Shown here: positions 1 through 6,312 of the stretch, piece after piece | Numbering within the stretch: position 1 is the stretch's first letter | How the letters are laid out: the number at the start of each line of letters is the position of its first letter | Source of the DNA: Actinomycetota bacterium | GTDB taxonomy: Bacteria; Actinomycetota; Acidimicrobiia; Acidimicrobiales; Microtrichaceae | Assembly: GCA_005777415.1 (NCBI GenBank) | Contig: SXMI01000136.1 | Location: 1 to 11,934 of the forward strand | Reading direction: 5' to 3' | DNA length: 11,934 nucleotides | Program-made: the position numbers and the translations under genes | Notes under the pieces: generated by a model | Told to the model about the DNA's origin: nothing | Seen by the model: only the letters and a program-made list of their open reading frames with translations | Databases searched by the model: none

Positions 1-968
1 CGGTCGGCGAGCCACGAGTCGGCGAAGCCCACGTTGAACACCCCGCCGGGCCAGCCCACGTCCCAGAGCCGCCCCAGGAACGACCGCGGCGCGATCGCCG
101 CCAGGGACGGCGGTCGGGTCGCTGCGGTGGCGATCTGCGAGAAGCCGGAGAACGAGATGCCGAGCATCCCGGGTCGGCCGTGCAGCACCCAGGGCTGGCG
201 GGCGACGGTCTCGACGACGTCGTAGCCGTCGTAGCGACTGGGCAGGTCGAACAGGTCGGCCTCGCCGCCGGAGCAGCCGGTCCCCCGGAGCTGGACCGAC
301 ACGGTGGCGTAGCCGGCGAGTCGGGCGACGATCCCGCCGACGAGCGTCTCGCCACCCGGGACCAGCGGGTCCGGCGGGAGCGACGGGTCGATCAGCCGGG
401 CGATCCGGTCGGCCAGCGGATCCTGCGGTCCGGCGACGGCGTACCCCGAGTACTCGATCACCGTCGGGAAGGGCCCGTCGGCCAGCGTGTTGCCGAACGG
501 CGGGCGGACGGTCACGGCCAGCAGCGTGCCGTCACGCATGGGGACGTAGTTGAGCCCGTCGCGCAGGTTGGACGCCCGGTAGAACGCGTCGGTCGGGTGG
601 TCGTCGACGGTCAGCACGGTCACCTCACGGCGCTCGTCCCCGACGACGACCGCGACCTGCTCACCCTGGCCCAGTTCCCGGAACGCGGCGCTGCCGAACG
701 CGTCAGCCACCACGGCGGTGGCCGGACCGTCGGTTCGCTCCAGCCGCACCTCGGCACCCACCGGTGCCCCGGTCACGTACACCTGCTCGATCCCGGCACG
801 GACCGACAGTCCGGCCGGAGGAAGCTCCGGACCCACACCCGGCGCCGGCGGCGCGGTCACCACCGTCGGTGTCGTCGTACACGCCACGGAGAGCACGAGC
901 ACTCCGGCCACGGCGACACTGGCCACACGTGCCGGCCACCCCGTACCGAGCGCCCACCCCGTCCTCAT
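1..968 (-). CDS. CocE/NonD-type serine hydrolase, secreted, partial (3' end beyond left edge)
   Basis: This is an alpha/beta hydrolase of the X-Pro dipeptidyl-peptidase (S15)/CocE type, which cleaves esters or proline-containing peptides. 322 residues are visible. Residues 16-30 form a hydrophobic signal segment ending in LVLSVAC, a weak lipobox with Cys30. A beta-rich stretch of about 100 residues follows. The hydrolase domain opens near residue 134 with the typical pattern NYVPMRDGTLLAV, then VIEYSGY and VSVQLRGTGCSGGE. The nucleophile elbow GMLGISFSGF places the probable catalytic serine at residue 272. The catalytic Asp and His should lie beyond the window edge. The ATG at 968 is chosen because it opens the signal peptide; no Shine-Dalgarno is visible, but a TAGCCT motif lies 6 nt upstream. 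The gene is 43 bp downstream of the GH4 gene and may be co-transcribed with it. The substrate cannot be told from the sequence. The family call is firm, lipoprotein status less so. Confidence 0.82.
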   Translation of the reverse strand, partial: MRTGWALGTGWPARVASVAVAGVLVLSVACTTTPTVVTAPPAPGVGPELPPAGLSVRAGIEQVYVTGAPVGAEVRLERTDGPATAVVADAFGSAAFRELGQGEQVAVVVGDERREVTVLTVDDHPTDAFYRASNLRDGLNYVPMRDGTLLAVTVRPPFGNTLADGPFPTVIEYSGYAVAGPQDPLADRIARLIDPSLPPDPLVPGGETLVGGIVARLAGYATVSVQLRGTGCSGGEADLFDLPSRYDGYDVVETVARQPWVLHGRPGMLGISFSGFSQIATAATRPPSLAAIAPRSFLGRLWDVGWPGGVFNVGFADSWLAD

Positions 969-974
969 CCGGCA

Positions 975-980
975 AGGCTA
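975..980 (-). promoter_or_regulatory. Possible -10 element of a leaderless transcript (CocE-type hydrolase)
   Basis: TAGCCT fits the actinobacterial TANNNT -10 pattern and ends 6 nt before the ATG at 968. That spacing would put transcription start at or next to the start codon. No Shine-Dalgarno is present, which fits a leaderless mRNA. No convincing -35 is seen, and such short motifs occur by chance. Confidence 0.3.
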
Positions 981-1011
981 CGCCAACGGCCCGGCGAGCC
1001 GCCCGCTCACC

Positions 1012-2367
1012 TCAGAACGGCAGCAGGTCCTCCTGCAGCGAGCGGAGCTCGTCGAACATCGCCCGGCAGGCCGCCTCGTCGGCGGGCGAGTTCGGGTCCT
1101 CGCGCAGCGCCCGGAACGCCAGGTCCGGATCACCCTGCACGGCGGCGTCGAAGATCATGTCCATCAGCTCCACCTGGGTCCCGATCCAGCCGGCGAGCGG
1201 CTCGCCGAGCGGCGGCATCTCGTCGGGGTGAATCCCGTCGCCGTCGACGGTCGCCCCGACCTCGACGATCGCCCCGTCGGCCACGTCCGGCAGGTACCCG
1301 CGGTTGGGCACGTTGACCGCCATGATCCGGGTGGGCGTGTCGGCCCACATGGCGGCGATGATCGGCACGACCTCCTCGTCGCTGTGGCCCACGGCCTGCA
1401 GCGGGAGCGGCACCTTCGTGGTGGCCGCCCAGGCGGCCGCGCGTTCGGCGACCGTGGAGATGGGTTCGTGGAAGTCCAGCGGGGTCGGCATCCACTCGGC
1501 GACGTCCATGGCGAACGGGACGTACTCGCCGATGTGACTGTCGACCGAGCACGGGACGAGCCCGTACTCCCGGACCATCTTCGCCACGAGCGGCGAGTAG
1601 TTGAACTCGACGAGTCCCGCCCCGACCAGCGTCCGGTCGAGGGCCCTGGCGATCCGCTGGGTGCGCGGCGAGTAGTCGTGCAGACGTCCGTCGAAGTACG
1701 ACCGGATGCGCGGCAGCAGGTCCTCACCGGTGCGCGTGTTGCGGAACTCCGTGAAGAACGTGAAGTGGTTGATGCCCGACGCCTTCGCCTCGACGTCGCC
1801 GCGGCGGACGCGTATTCGTCGGCACAGCCGGTTCACGCCCATGGGCATCTCGTGGCACATGCCGACGTTGCGCACGCTCGTGGCGCGGTTGATCGCCAAG
1901 GTGACCCGACTCATCGGGTTCGAGAGGTTGATGAAGAACGCGTCGGGGCAGTAGCGCTCGACGGACCGGCAGATGCCGAGGGTGTTGTGGATGCTGCGCA
2001 GCGAGTGGAAGACCGCACCCGGACCGCCGTTCTCGCCGTTGATCTGGGTGGACCCGTGCGCCCGCGGGACCTCGTAGTCCTGGCGCCAGCTGGGGAACCG
2101 CCGGAACTCGGCGCTCGAGATGACGAAGTCGGCGCCCTCGAGCGCTGCTCCGGGATCACTGGAGCGGTCGACCACGATGGGTGCGCCGACCGCAGCGTTG
2201 AGCTTGACGGCGAACCGGTAGGCGCGGTCGAGCCGCTCGGCGTCCAGGTCGTGCAGCACCAGACGGGCGCCGCGCAGGCGCTCGGTGTGCACCACGTCGT
2301 TGACCATCGCCGGCCCGAAGGACATACCCCCGGCGCCGACCAGCGTGATCTTCGGAACTCGCTCCAT
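1012..2367 (-). CDS. Glycoside hydrolase family 4 (NAD+-dependent alpha-glycosidase/galacturonidase-like)
   Basis: GH4 enzymes cleave glycosides by an unusual redox-elimination route using NAD+ and a divalent metal. The 451-residue length is normal for the family. The N-terminal Rossmann loop is GAGGMSFGPA (residues 11-20), with an acidic residue ending the second strand (LVLHD, 36-40). N150-P151 and the metal/specificity motif C171-H172-E173-M follow, then GINHF (198-202) with the conserved His. The C-terminal half has NVPNRGYLPDVADGAIVEV (351-369), as in LplD- and MelA-type members. The CHE signature points to non-phosphorylated substrates, so alpha-galacturonidase, alpha-glucuronidase or alpha-glucosidase are options that I cannot separate. 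No signal peptide is seen, so it is cytoplasmic. A TTG nine bases upstream is an alternative start; ATG is preferred because it sits right before the first beta-strand. Confidence 0.9.
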   Translation of the reverse strand: MERVPKITLVGAGGMSFGPAMVNDVVHTERLRGARLVLHDLDAERLDRAYRFAVKLNAAVGAPIVVDRSSDPGAALEGADFVISSAEFRRFPSWRQDYEVPRAHGSTQINGENGGPGAVFHSLRSIHNTLGICRSVERYCPDAFFINLSNPMSRVTLAINRATSVRNVGMCHEMPMGVNRLCRRIRVRRGDVEAKASGINHFTFFTEFRNTRTGEDLLPRIRSYFDGRLHDYSPRTQRIARALDRTLVGAGLVEFNYSPLVAKMVREYGLVPCSVDSHIGEYVPFAMDVAEWMPTPLDFHEPISTVAERAAAWAATTKVPLPLQAVGHSDEEVVPIIAAMWADTPTRIMAVNVPNRGYLPDVADGAIVEVGATVDGDGIHPDEMPPLGEPLAGWIGTQVELMDMIFDAAVQGDPDLAFRALREDPNSPADEAACRAMFDELRSLQEDLLPF

Positions 2368-2374
2368 CCGCAGC

Positions 2375-2380
2375 AATCTA
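2375..2380 (-). promoter_or_regulatory. Possible -10 element before the GH4 gene
   Basis: TAGATT matches TANNNT and ends 7 nt before the ATG at 2367, with no Shine-Dalgarno between. This is the same layout as at the next gene downstream and suggests a leaderless transcript with its own promoter, separate from the exosortase operon. No clear -35 is visible around 2398-2403. Confidence 0.35.
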
Positions 2381-2386
2381 AGGGTC

Positions 2387-2410
2387 GCGCGCGGGGTACG
2401 TCTCGCGCGC
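2387..2410 (-). terminator. GC-rich hairpin after the Thr-linker lipoprotein gene
   Basis: GCGCGCG (2387-2393) and CGCGCGC (2404-2410) are perfect 7-bp inverted arms around a 10-nt loop, 26 bp downstream of the stop at 2437. There is no T-tract, which is common for high-GC actinobacterial terminators. It lies between the end of the upstream operon and the promoter-like motif of the GH4 gene, where a terminator is expected. Confidence 0.4.
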
Positions 2411-2436
2411 TGGAGCCGCAGATCCGACCAACCGGC

Positions 2437-3027
2437 TCAGCTCAGGGTGAACGCCGCCTCACGGGCATCCGGGTAGTTGAAGAGGCTGTTGTTCGTCACC
2501 CGCACGTAGCAGGTCGTGTTCTTCTCGACACCGGCCGGAGCGACGTCGGAGGCGGCGAAGCAGCCCCAGTCCAGGTCCCCCGACGGCTCCCGTCCCCGGA
2601 AGATCCGGACGACGGTCGATCCGCTCCCGGTGGCGGTGGCGTTCGGGTTCCACGACGACAGCGGCGCACAGTCCTGCCCCGGGTTGAACGACGGATCGCT
2701 CGTCACCTTGCGACAGATGTCGACGTACATCAGCTTCCCCGGGGTCTGGCCGCTCCAGGTGAACACCACCGGCTTCTCGCAGCCGGCGGTCACGCCCGTC
2801 ACCGGATTCTCGGCCAGGACGGCATCGCCCGGCGGCACCGTCGACGGGAGCGGCGGCAACGGGAACGTCGGGCACGGGATGGTCGTCGTCGTGCTCGTCG
2901 TCGTGCTCGTCGTCGTGCTCGTCGTCGTCACGGGCGGAGGCGGTGGCATCGCGCACGACGCAGCGACGACCACGACGGTGGCGAGCACTGCGAACGCAGC
3001 GGTCCGGTGACGGTTGATGTGCGACAT
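2437..3027 (-). CDS. Thr-linker secreted lipoprotein with six-cysteine domain, unknown function
   Basis: I do not recognise the family of this 196-residue protein. A signal peptide (about residues 8-24) ends in VAASC, giving a probable lipidated Cys25. Next come a Pro run (28-32) and a Thr/Ser linker (33-50) of TTTS-type repeats. A globular region to the C-terminus carries six cysteines (52, 83, 105, 120, 156, 173), consistent with three disulfides outside the membrane. Aromatic-rich stretches such as FTWSG and WGCFAAS and alternating strands suggest a beta-sandwich, but this is a guess. The ATG at 3027 is chosen over upstream in-frame codons because a GGAGG lies at 3036-3040, 8 nt away, and the signal peptide starts there. 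It lies 73 bp after the GT2 gene and shares the Thr-linker style of the exosortase substrate, so it may belong to the same surface system. Unlike that protein it has no C-terminal TM segment. Confidence 0.85.
   Translation of the reverse strand: MSHINRHRTAAFAVLATVVVVAASCAMPPPPPVTTTSTTTSTTTSTTTTIPCPTFPLPPLPSTVPPGDAVLAENPVTGVTAGCEKPVVFTWSGQTPGKLMYVDICRKVTSDPSFNPGQDCAPLSSWNPNATATGSGSTVVRIFRGREPSGDLDWGCFAASDVAPAGVEKNTTCYVRVTNNSLFNYPDAREAAFTLS
2885..2931. repeat. 12-bp tandem repeat encoding the Thr/Ser linker
   Basis: The unit gtcgtcgtgctc occurs three times in exact tandem (2885-2920), followed by a degenerate fourth copy. Read on the minus strand it encodes TTTS-type repeats in the lipoprotein. 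Such in-frame units readily change copy number and so linker length. Confidence 0.85.
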
Positions 3028-3035
3028 GGCTTCCC

Positions 3036-3040
3036 CCTCC
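3036..3040 (-). promoter_or_regulatory. Ribosome binding site of the Thr-linker lipoprotein
   Basis: GGAGG (within GGAGGGGGAAG) ends 8 nt before the ATG at 3027. It is one of the strongest Shine-Dalgarno sequences in the window and decides the start of this gene against in-frame codons further upstream. Confidence 0.7.
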
Positions 3041-3051
3041 AGTTCGACGGG

Positions 3052-3066
3052 GCCCACCCCGTGGGC
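3052..3066. repeat. Small inverted repeat between the GT2 and lipoprotein genes
   Basis: gcccac and gtgggc form a perfect 6-bp stem with a 3-nt loop in the 73-bp gap after the GT2 stop and about 12 bp before the lipoprotein ribosome binding site. It could be a weak terminator, attenuator or processing site that uncouples lipoprotein expression from the operon. Its small size makes chance possible. Confidence 0.35.
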
Positions 3067-3100
3067 ACCGCTCCGTCTGTTGTACCGACCACGAACGACG

Positions 3101-4603
3101 TCAGCGTGGCCTGCCGGCCAACCCCGGGTGAACGCTCCGGTCGATCGACGGATCCGCACTCCCCTCGACCTCGTCGACCAGGGTCAGCCCGTGCGTCGTC
3201 TTCTCCCAGTGGCTGGGTGCCGTCACCAACTGCACGGCGGCCCGGAGCGCAGCGATCGACATGAGCACCCAGTAGAGCGGCGACAACACGGCCGCGGCGA
3301 GCAGATCGGGACGCCGGACCACCCGGGCCGTCACGACCGACACGTAGACGACCGACAGGTTGCCGATCGCCCACACCGCTGCCGCCAGGTAGTACGCCCA
3401 ACCGGGGTACATGGCCTGCACGAACGCCGCCCGGGTCGCCAACCACACCAGCGCCAGGCCCCAGAACCACAGGTTCATCACGGCGAGCAGCGGCGTGCAG
3501 CCGACGAACATCACGAAGTGGTACACACCCCGCCAACCCAGGTCGTCGACCAAGGATCGGGGGTGTCGCCACGCCACCTGGAACGTCTGCAGGTAGCCCT
3601 TGTACCAACGGCTCCGCTGCTTCACCCAGTTGAGCACGTCGGTGTTGGGTTCCTCCATGGTCACCGAGTCCAGGATCCCGATGCGCCAGCCGCGACGCTG
3701 CAGCCGGATGCCCAGGTCGCAGTCCTCGGTGACGTTCCACGGGTCCCACCCGCCGACCTCGTCGATCGCCCACCGCCGGAAGTGGTTGCTCGTGCCGCCG
3801 AGTGGGACCGTCGCGTCGCTCAGGACCAGACCCGGCAGGTAGAGGTGGAACCAGGTGGCGTACTCGGTGGTGAACCAGCGGGTCAGCAGGTTGCGGTGAC
3901 CCCCGTAGAAGAAGAGCCGGGCCTGCAGGCACACGACCTCGTCGCCGGCTCGGCGGAACGCCTCGGCGGCGCGACGGAGCTGCAACGGCTCGGGGTGGTC
4001 CTCGGCGTCGTAGATCGTCACCAGCTCGCCGTGGGCGAAACGCAGCCCGAAGTCCAGCGCCCGCGGCTTGGTCCGCGGCTCACCGGGCGGCACGAGCAGC
4101 ACCCGCACGGGCAGGTCGGTGTCGATCGCCTGCGCGGCCTCGATCGTGTCGTCGTCGTCGGCCTCGAGCAGCAGCACCACGTCCAGCCGGTCCTGCGGGT
4201 ACTCGAGACGTTCGAGGGCCTCGAGCAGCCCGGGCAGGATCTCCGGCTCGCCGTAGGCAGGGATGAGCACGGAGTAGACGGGGAGCTCGTCGTCGGGGAG
4301 GGCACGCGCCTCGGCGTCCGAAACGTGCATCGCCGGATCGTGTCGCAACGCCCGGCGGACCAGCGAGATCCGGTGCCAGACGGTCACCGTGTAGAGCACC
4401 GACGCCAGCGTGGTGAAGGTGACGGCGACCGCCACCGGGGCGAGCAGGACGAGTCCGACCACCACCGCGATCGCGACCACCCAACGCCAGGGACGCGACC
4501 TGGTGACGATCGGTCGGGCCGTCGCACCCGGATTGCGTTGCTCGACCTCGGCGAGCGCGAGCGCCAGCTCCCACTCGGGGTCGTGGACCGCCTCGATCCT
4601 CAC
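3101..4603 (-). CDS. Membrane-bound family 2 glycosyltransferase (processive type)
   Basis: This 500-residue GT2 enzyme would transfer sugars from a nucleotide donor on the inner membrane face. Two membrane-spanning stretches lie near residues 41-75. The GT-A domain starts at YSVLIPAYGEPE (110-121) and carries an acidic cluster EADDDD (147-152), the metal-binding DAED (199-202), the catalytic-base motif TED (292-294) and Q329-R-S-R-W333, the QxxRW signature of cellulose- and hyaluronan-synthase-like enzymes. Further TM segments occur at about 360-389, 402-427 and 432-460, followed by HWEKTTHG (465-472), an ending I associate with actinobacterial GT2 proteins. The GTG at 4603 is chosen because it overlaps the exosortase stop by 4 nt (GTGA) and has a GGAG 8 nt upstream; the open frame runs further 5' but reads as shadow sequence. 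Only 4 lysines are present. The polysaccharide or glycan made is unknown. Confidence 0.9.
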   Translation of the reverse strand: MRIEAVHDPEWELALALAEVEQRNPGATARPIVTRSRPWRWVVAIAVVVGLVLLAPVAVAVTFTTLASVLYTVTVWHRISLVRRALRHDPAMHVSDAEARALPDDELPVYSVLIPAYGEPEILPGLLEALERLEYPQDRLDVVLLLEADDDDTIEAAQAIDTDLPVRVLLVPPGEPRTKPRALDFGLRFAHGELVTIYDAEDHPEPLQLRRAAEAFRRAGDEVVCLQARLFFYGGHRNLLTRWFTTEYATWFHLYLPGLVLSDATVPLGGTSNHFRRWAIDEVGGWDPWNVTEDCDLGIRLQRRGWRIGILDSVTMEEPNTDVLNWVKQRSRWYKGYLQTFQVAWRHPRSLVDDLGWRGVYHFVMFVGCTPLLAVMNLWFWGLALVWLATRAAFVQAMYPGWAYYLAAAVWAIGNLSVVYVSVVTARVVRRPDLLAAAVLSPLYWVLMSIAALRAAVQLVTAPSHWEKTTHGLTLVDEVEGSADPSIDRSVHPGLAGRPR

Positions 4604-6312
4604 CCGCCCGGCTCCCTCGGGGCGGGCAACGACGCCGCCTTGTCGGTGGCGGCCGAGACGACCCGCCGACCGAAGGTGACGATGAAGCTGCGCAGTGCGA
4701 CCTCCCGTTCGCTCAGGTCGCTGCCGGCACGACCCTGCACGAACTCGTCCGCGCTGAACGCGAACTGGTCGGCGACGTCCTCGGTGATCTCGGGTGCGAC
4801 CAGCCTGGCGCTGTCGACCTCGTTGAGCAGCAGCACGACGCGTTCGTAGCGGATCTGGTCGCCCTGTCGGACCGCCCAGATCCAGTAGAGGGTCGTCCAC
4901 TTGAGCCCGTTGGCGGGGTCCTGCCAGCGCAGGACGGTCCCCGTGACGCCGCTACCCAGGTCGACGCGGCGGACGTCCTGCATGCCGTAGCCGTGGAACT
5001 GGTAGCAGGCCTCCAGGCCGAAGTCGCTGAACGACTGCAGGTTGGAGGTGTTGATGACGTCGGCCAGCACCGGCACGTCGCTGCGCAGGTCGGTCGTGCC
5101 GAACCCCCGGTAGCTGAAGCGGACCCAGGTCGAGTCCTCACCGAAGAACCGCTTGCCGTTGGCGAACGTCGCCACGGGCTCGGCCTCGAAGCCGTCGAGG
5201 TCCGCACCCGACCGGGCGAAGCCGGCGAGTCGGGGGGTGCCGATCGACGATGCGATCGGGTCGTAGCGGGTGAGCCCGTGGTCGAACACACCGGCGAGCA
5301 GCGCCACAGGGAGCAGGACGAGCAGCGTCCGGCGGACGGTCGGCACGGCCCGCAGCACGGTGGCGGTCCGACTCGGTCCGCTGCGCTGCGGCAGCTGCAG
5401 GCCGAACCGGTGCGCGACGAGCACCATGAGCAGCACGCCGACGTTGAAGGACACGAGCCCGACGCCCGGGTGCAGCACGTCGATGGACGCGGTCTCACCC
5501 GCGAAGCGGCCCACGAAGATGATCAGCAGGATCCGGAGGATGTTGAGCACCACCATCAGGGCCGAACCCGCCGCCAACCACGCAGCCTTGCGCCACCGGC
5601 TGCCGCGCAGAACGAGTGAGACGGCCCCGGCGAGCAGCAGGAACCCGACGAGCCCGTTCGCACCCGAGCAGGCCGAGGCGATCTGCACCCGGAACCCCTG
5701 CTCGCCGTGCGGGATGATGAACGAGGTGTCGTCGCCCTGGACCGCCTCGGCCAGCGGCACGAACGACAGGATGATCCGCACCGCCCCGGCGGTCAGGTCG
5801 CTCAGATGGTCGAGCAGCGACTGGACCGCCCAGCGGGACGGCATGGGCCACGCCAGGAACAGGAAGGCCACGGCGACCTTGGTCCGCCACAGCATCCGCA
5901 CGCCGAACAGCAGCGTCACCACCCCGGCCACGAAGAACGGCATGGTGAGCAGGTCGATCCGCCACAGCCAGTAGACGACCGACAGGCGCGGCGGCAGCAG
6001 GACGAGCGCCACGAGCGCCACGGCGATCAGCGGGATCGCGACGATCCGGTCGACCATGCGGTCGTGGATCTCGGGTTCGCCGGCGACGGGTCGGGACAGC
6101 ACGTAGCCCAACCCGATGCTGATGAGCGGGACGAGCCCCAGGTACGCGAGCGGGGTGTCGACGGTGATGCCGCGGAGCAGTGACCACAACGACGTGTGGT
6201 AGGCGACGACGACCAGCCCCAGTCCGGCCGCGGTGCGCAGTCCGACGCTGCGGACGTCACGGTCGGACCAACCCCGGGTCGGGCGGCCCAGTGCGGCGGT
6301 GGTGGCGGTCAC
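4600..6312 (-). CDS. Exosortase with C-terminal EpsI-like domain
   Basis: Exosortases are polytopic membrane transpeptidase-like enzymes that cut substrates at a C-terminal sorting signal. Residues 25-305 hold about eight TM segments. The catalytic triad is visible: Cys215 in SACSGANGL (213-221), Arg260 in NILRI (257-261) and His281 in LHPGVGL (280-286). A TM segment near 328-342 leads to a soluble domain (about 343-570) with LEACYQFHGYG (433-443) and WTTLYWIWAVRQG (472-484), resembling EpsI, the partner often encoded next to or fused with exosortases. EpsI likeness is moderate. The GTG at 6312 overlaps the stop of the upstream surface-protein gene by 4 nt and has GGAGG 6 nt before it (6319-6323). 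It sits directly between its presumed substrate and a GT2 enzyme. The subfamily number cannot be assigned by eye. Confidence 0.9.
   Translation of the reverse strand: MTATTAALGRPTRGWSDRDVRSVGLRTAAGLGLVVVAYHTSLWSLLRGITVDTPLAYLGLVPLISIGLGYVLSRPVAGEPEIHDRMVDRIVAIPLIAVALVALVLLPPRLSVVYWLWRIDLLTMPFFVAGVVTLLFGVRMLWRTKVAVAFLFLAWPMPSRWAVQSLLDHLSDLTAGAVRIILSFVPLAEAVQGDDTSFIIPHGEQGFRVQIASACSGANGLVGFLLLAGAVSLVLRGSRWRKAAWLAAGSALMVVLNILRILLIIFVGRFAGETASIDVLHPGVGLVSFNVGVLLMVLVAHRFGLQLPQRSGPSRTATVLRAVPTVRRTLLVLLPVALLAGVFDHGLTRYDPIASSIGTPRLAGFARSGADLDGFEAEPVATFANGKRFFGEDSTWVRFSYRGFGTTDLRSDVPVLADVINTSNLQSFSDFGLEACYQFHGYGMQDVRRVDLGSGVTGTVLRWQDPANGLKWTTLYWIWAVRQGDQIRYERVVLLLNEVDSARLVAPEITEDVADQFAFSADEFVQGRAGSDLSEREVALRSFIVTFGRRVVSAATDKAASLPAPREPGG

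Noticed and set aside
3028..3159. Upstream start giving a 240-aa form of the lipoprotein
   Set aside because: It would place 44 charged residues before the signal peptide and ignore the GGAGG ahead of the ATG at 3027.
718..3264. 848-aa open frame on the plus strand
   Set aside because: It is a shadow of the CocE-type, GH4 and lipoprotein genes on the other strand. Composition is Arg/His/Asp/Gly-rich without domains, as expected opposite high-GC genes.
3014..4849. 611-aa open frame on the plus strand
   Set aside because: Antisense to the GT2 gene, which has clear family motifs. The plus-strand translation shows only low-complexity charged sequence.
4604..4900. N-terminal extension of the GT2 protein by 99 residues
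   Set aside because: The extension would overlap the exosortase coding region entirely, is Arg/Gly-rich shadow sequence, and the GTG at 4603 has both a ribosome binding site and the 4-nt overlap typical of this operon.
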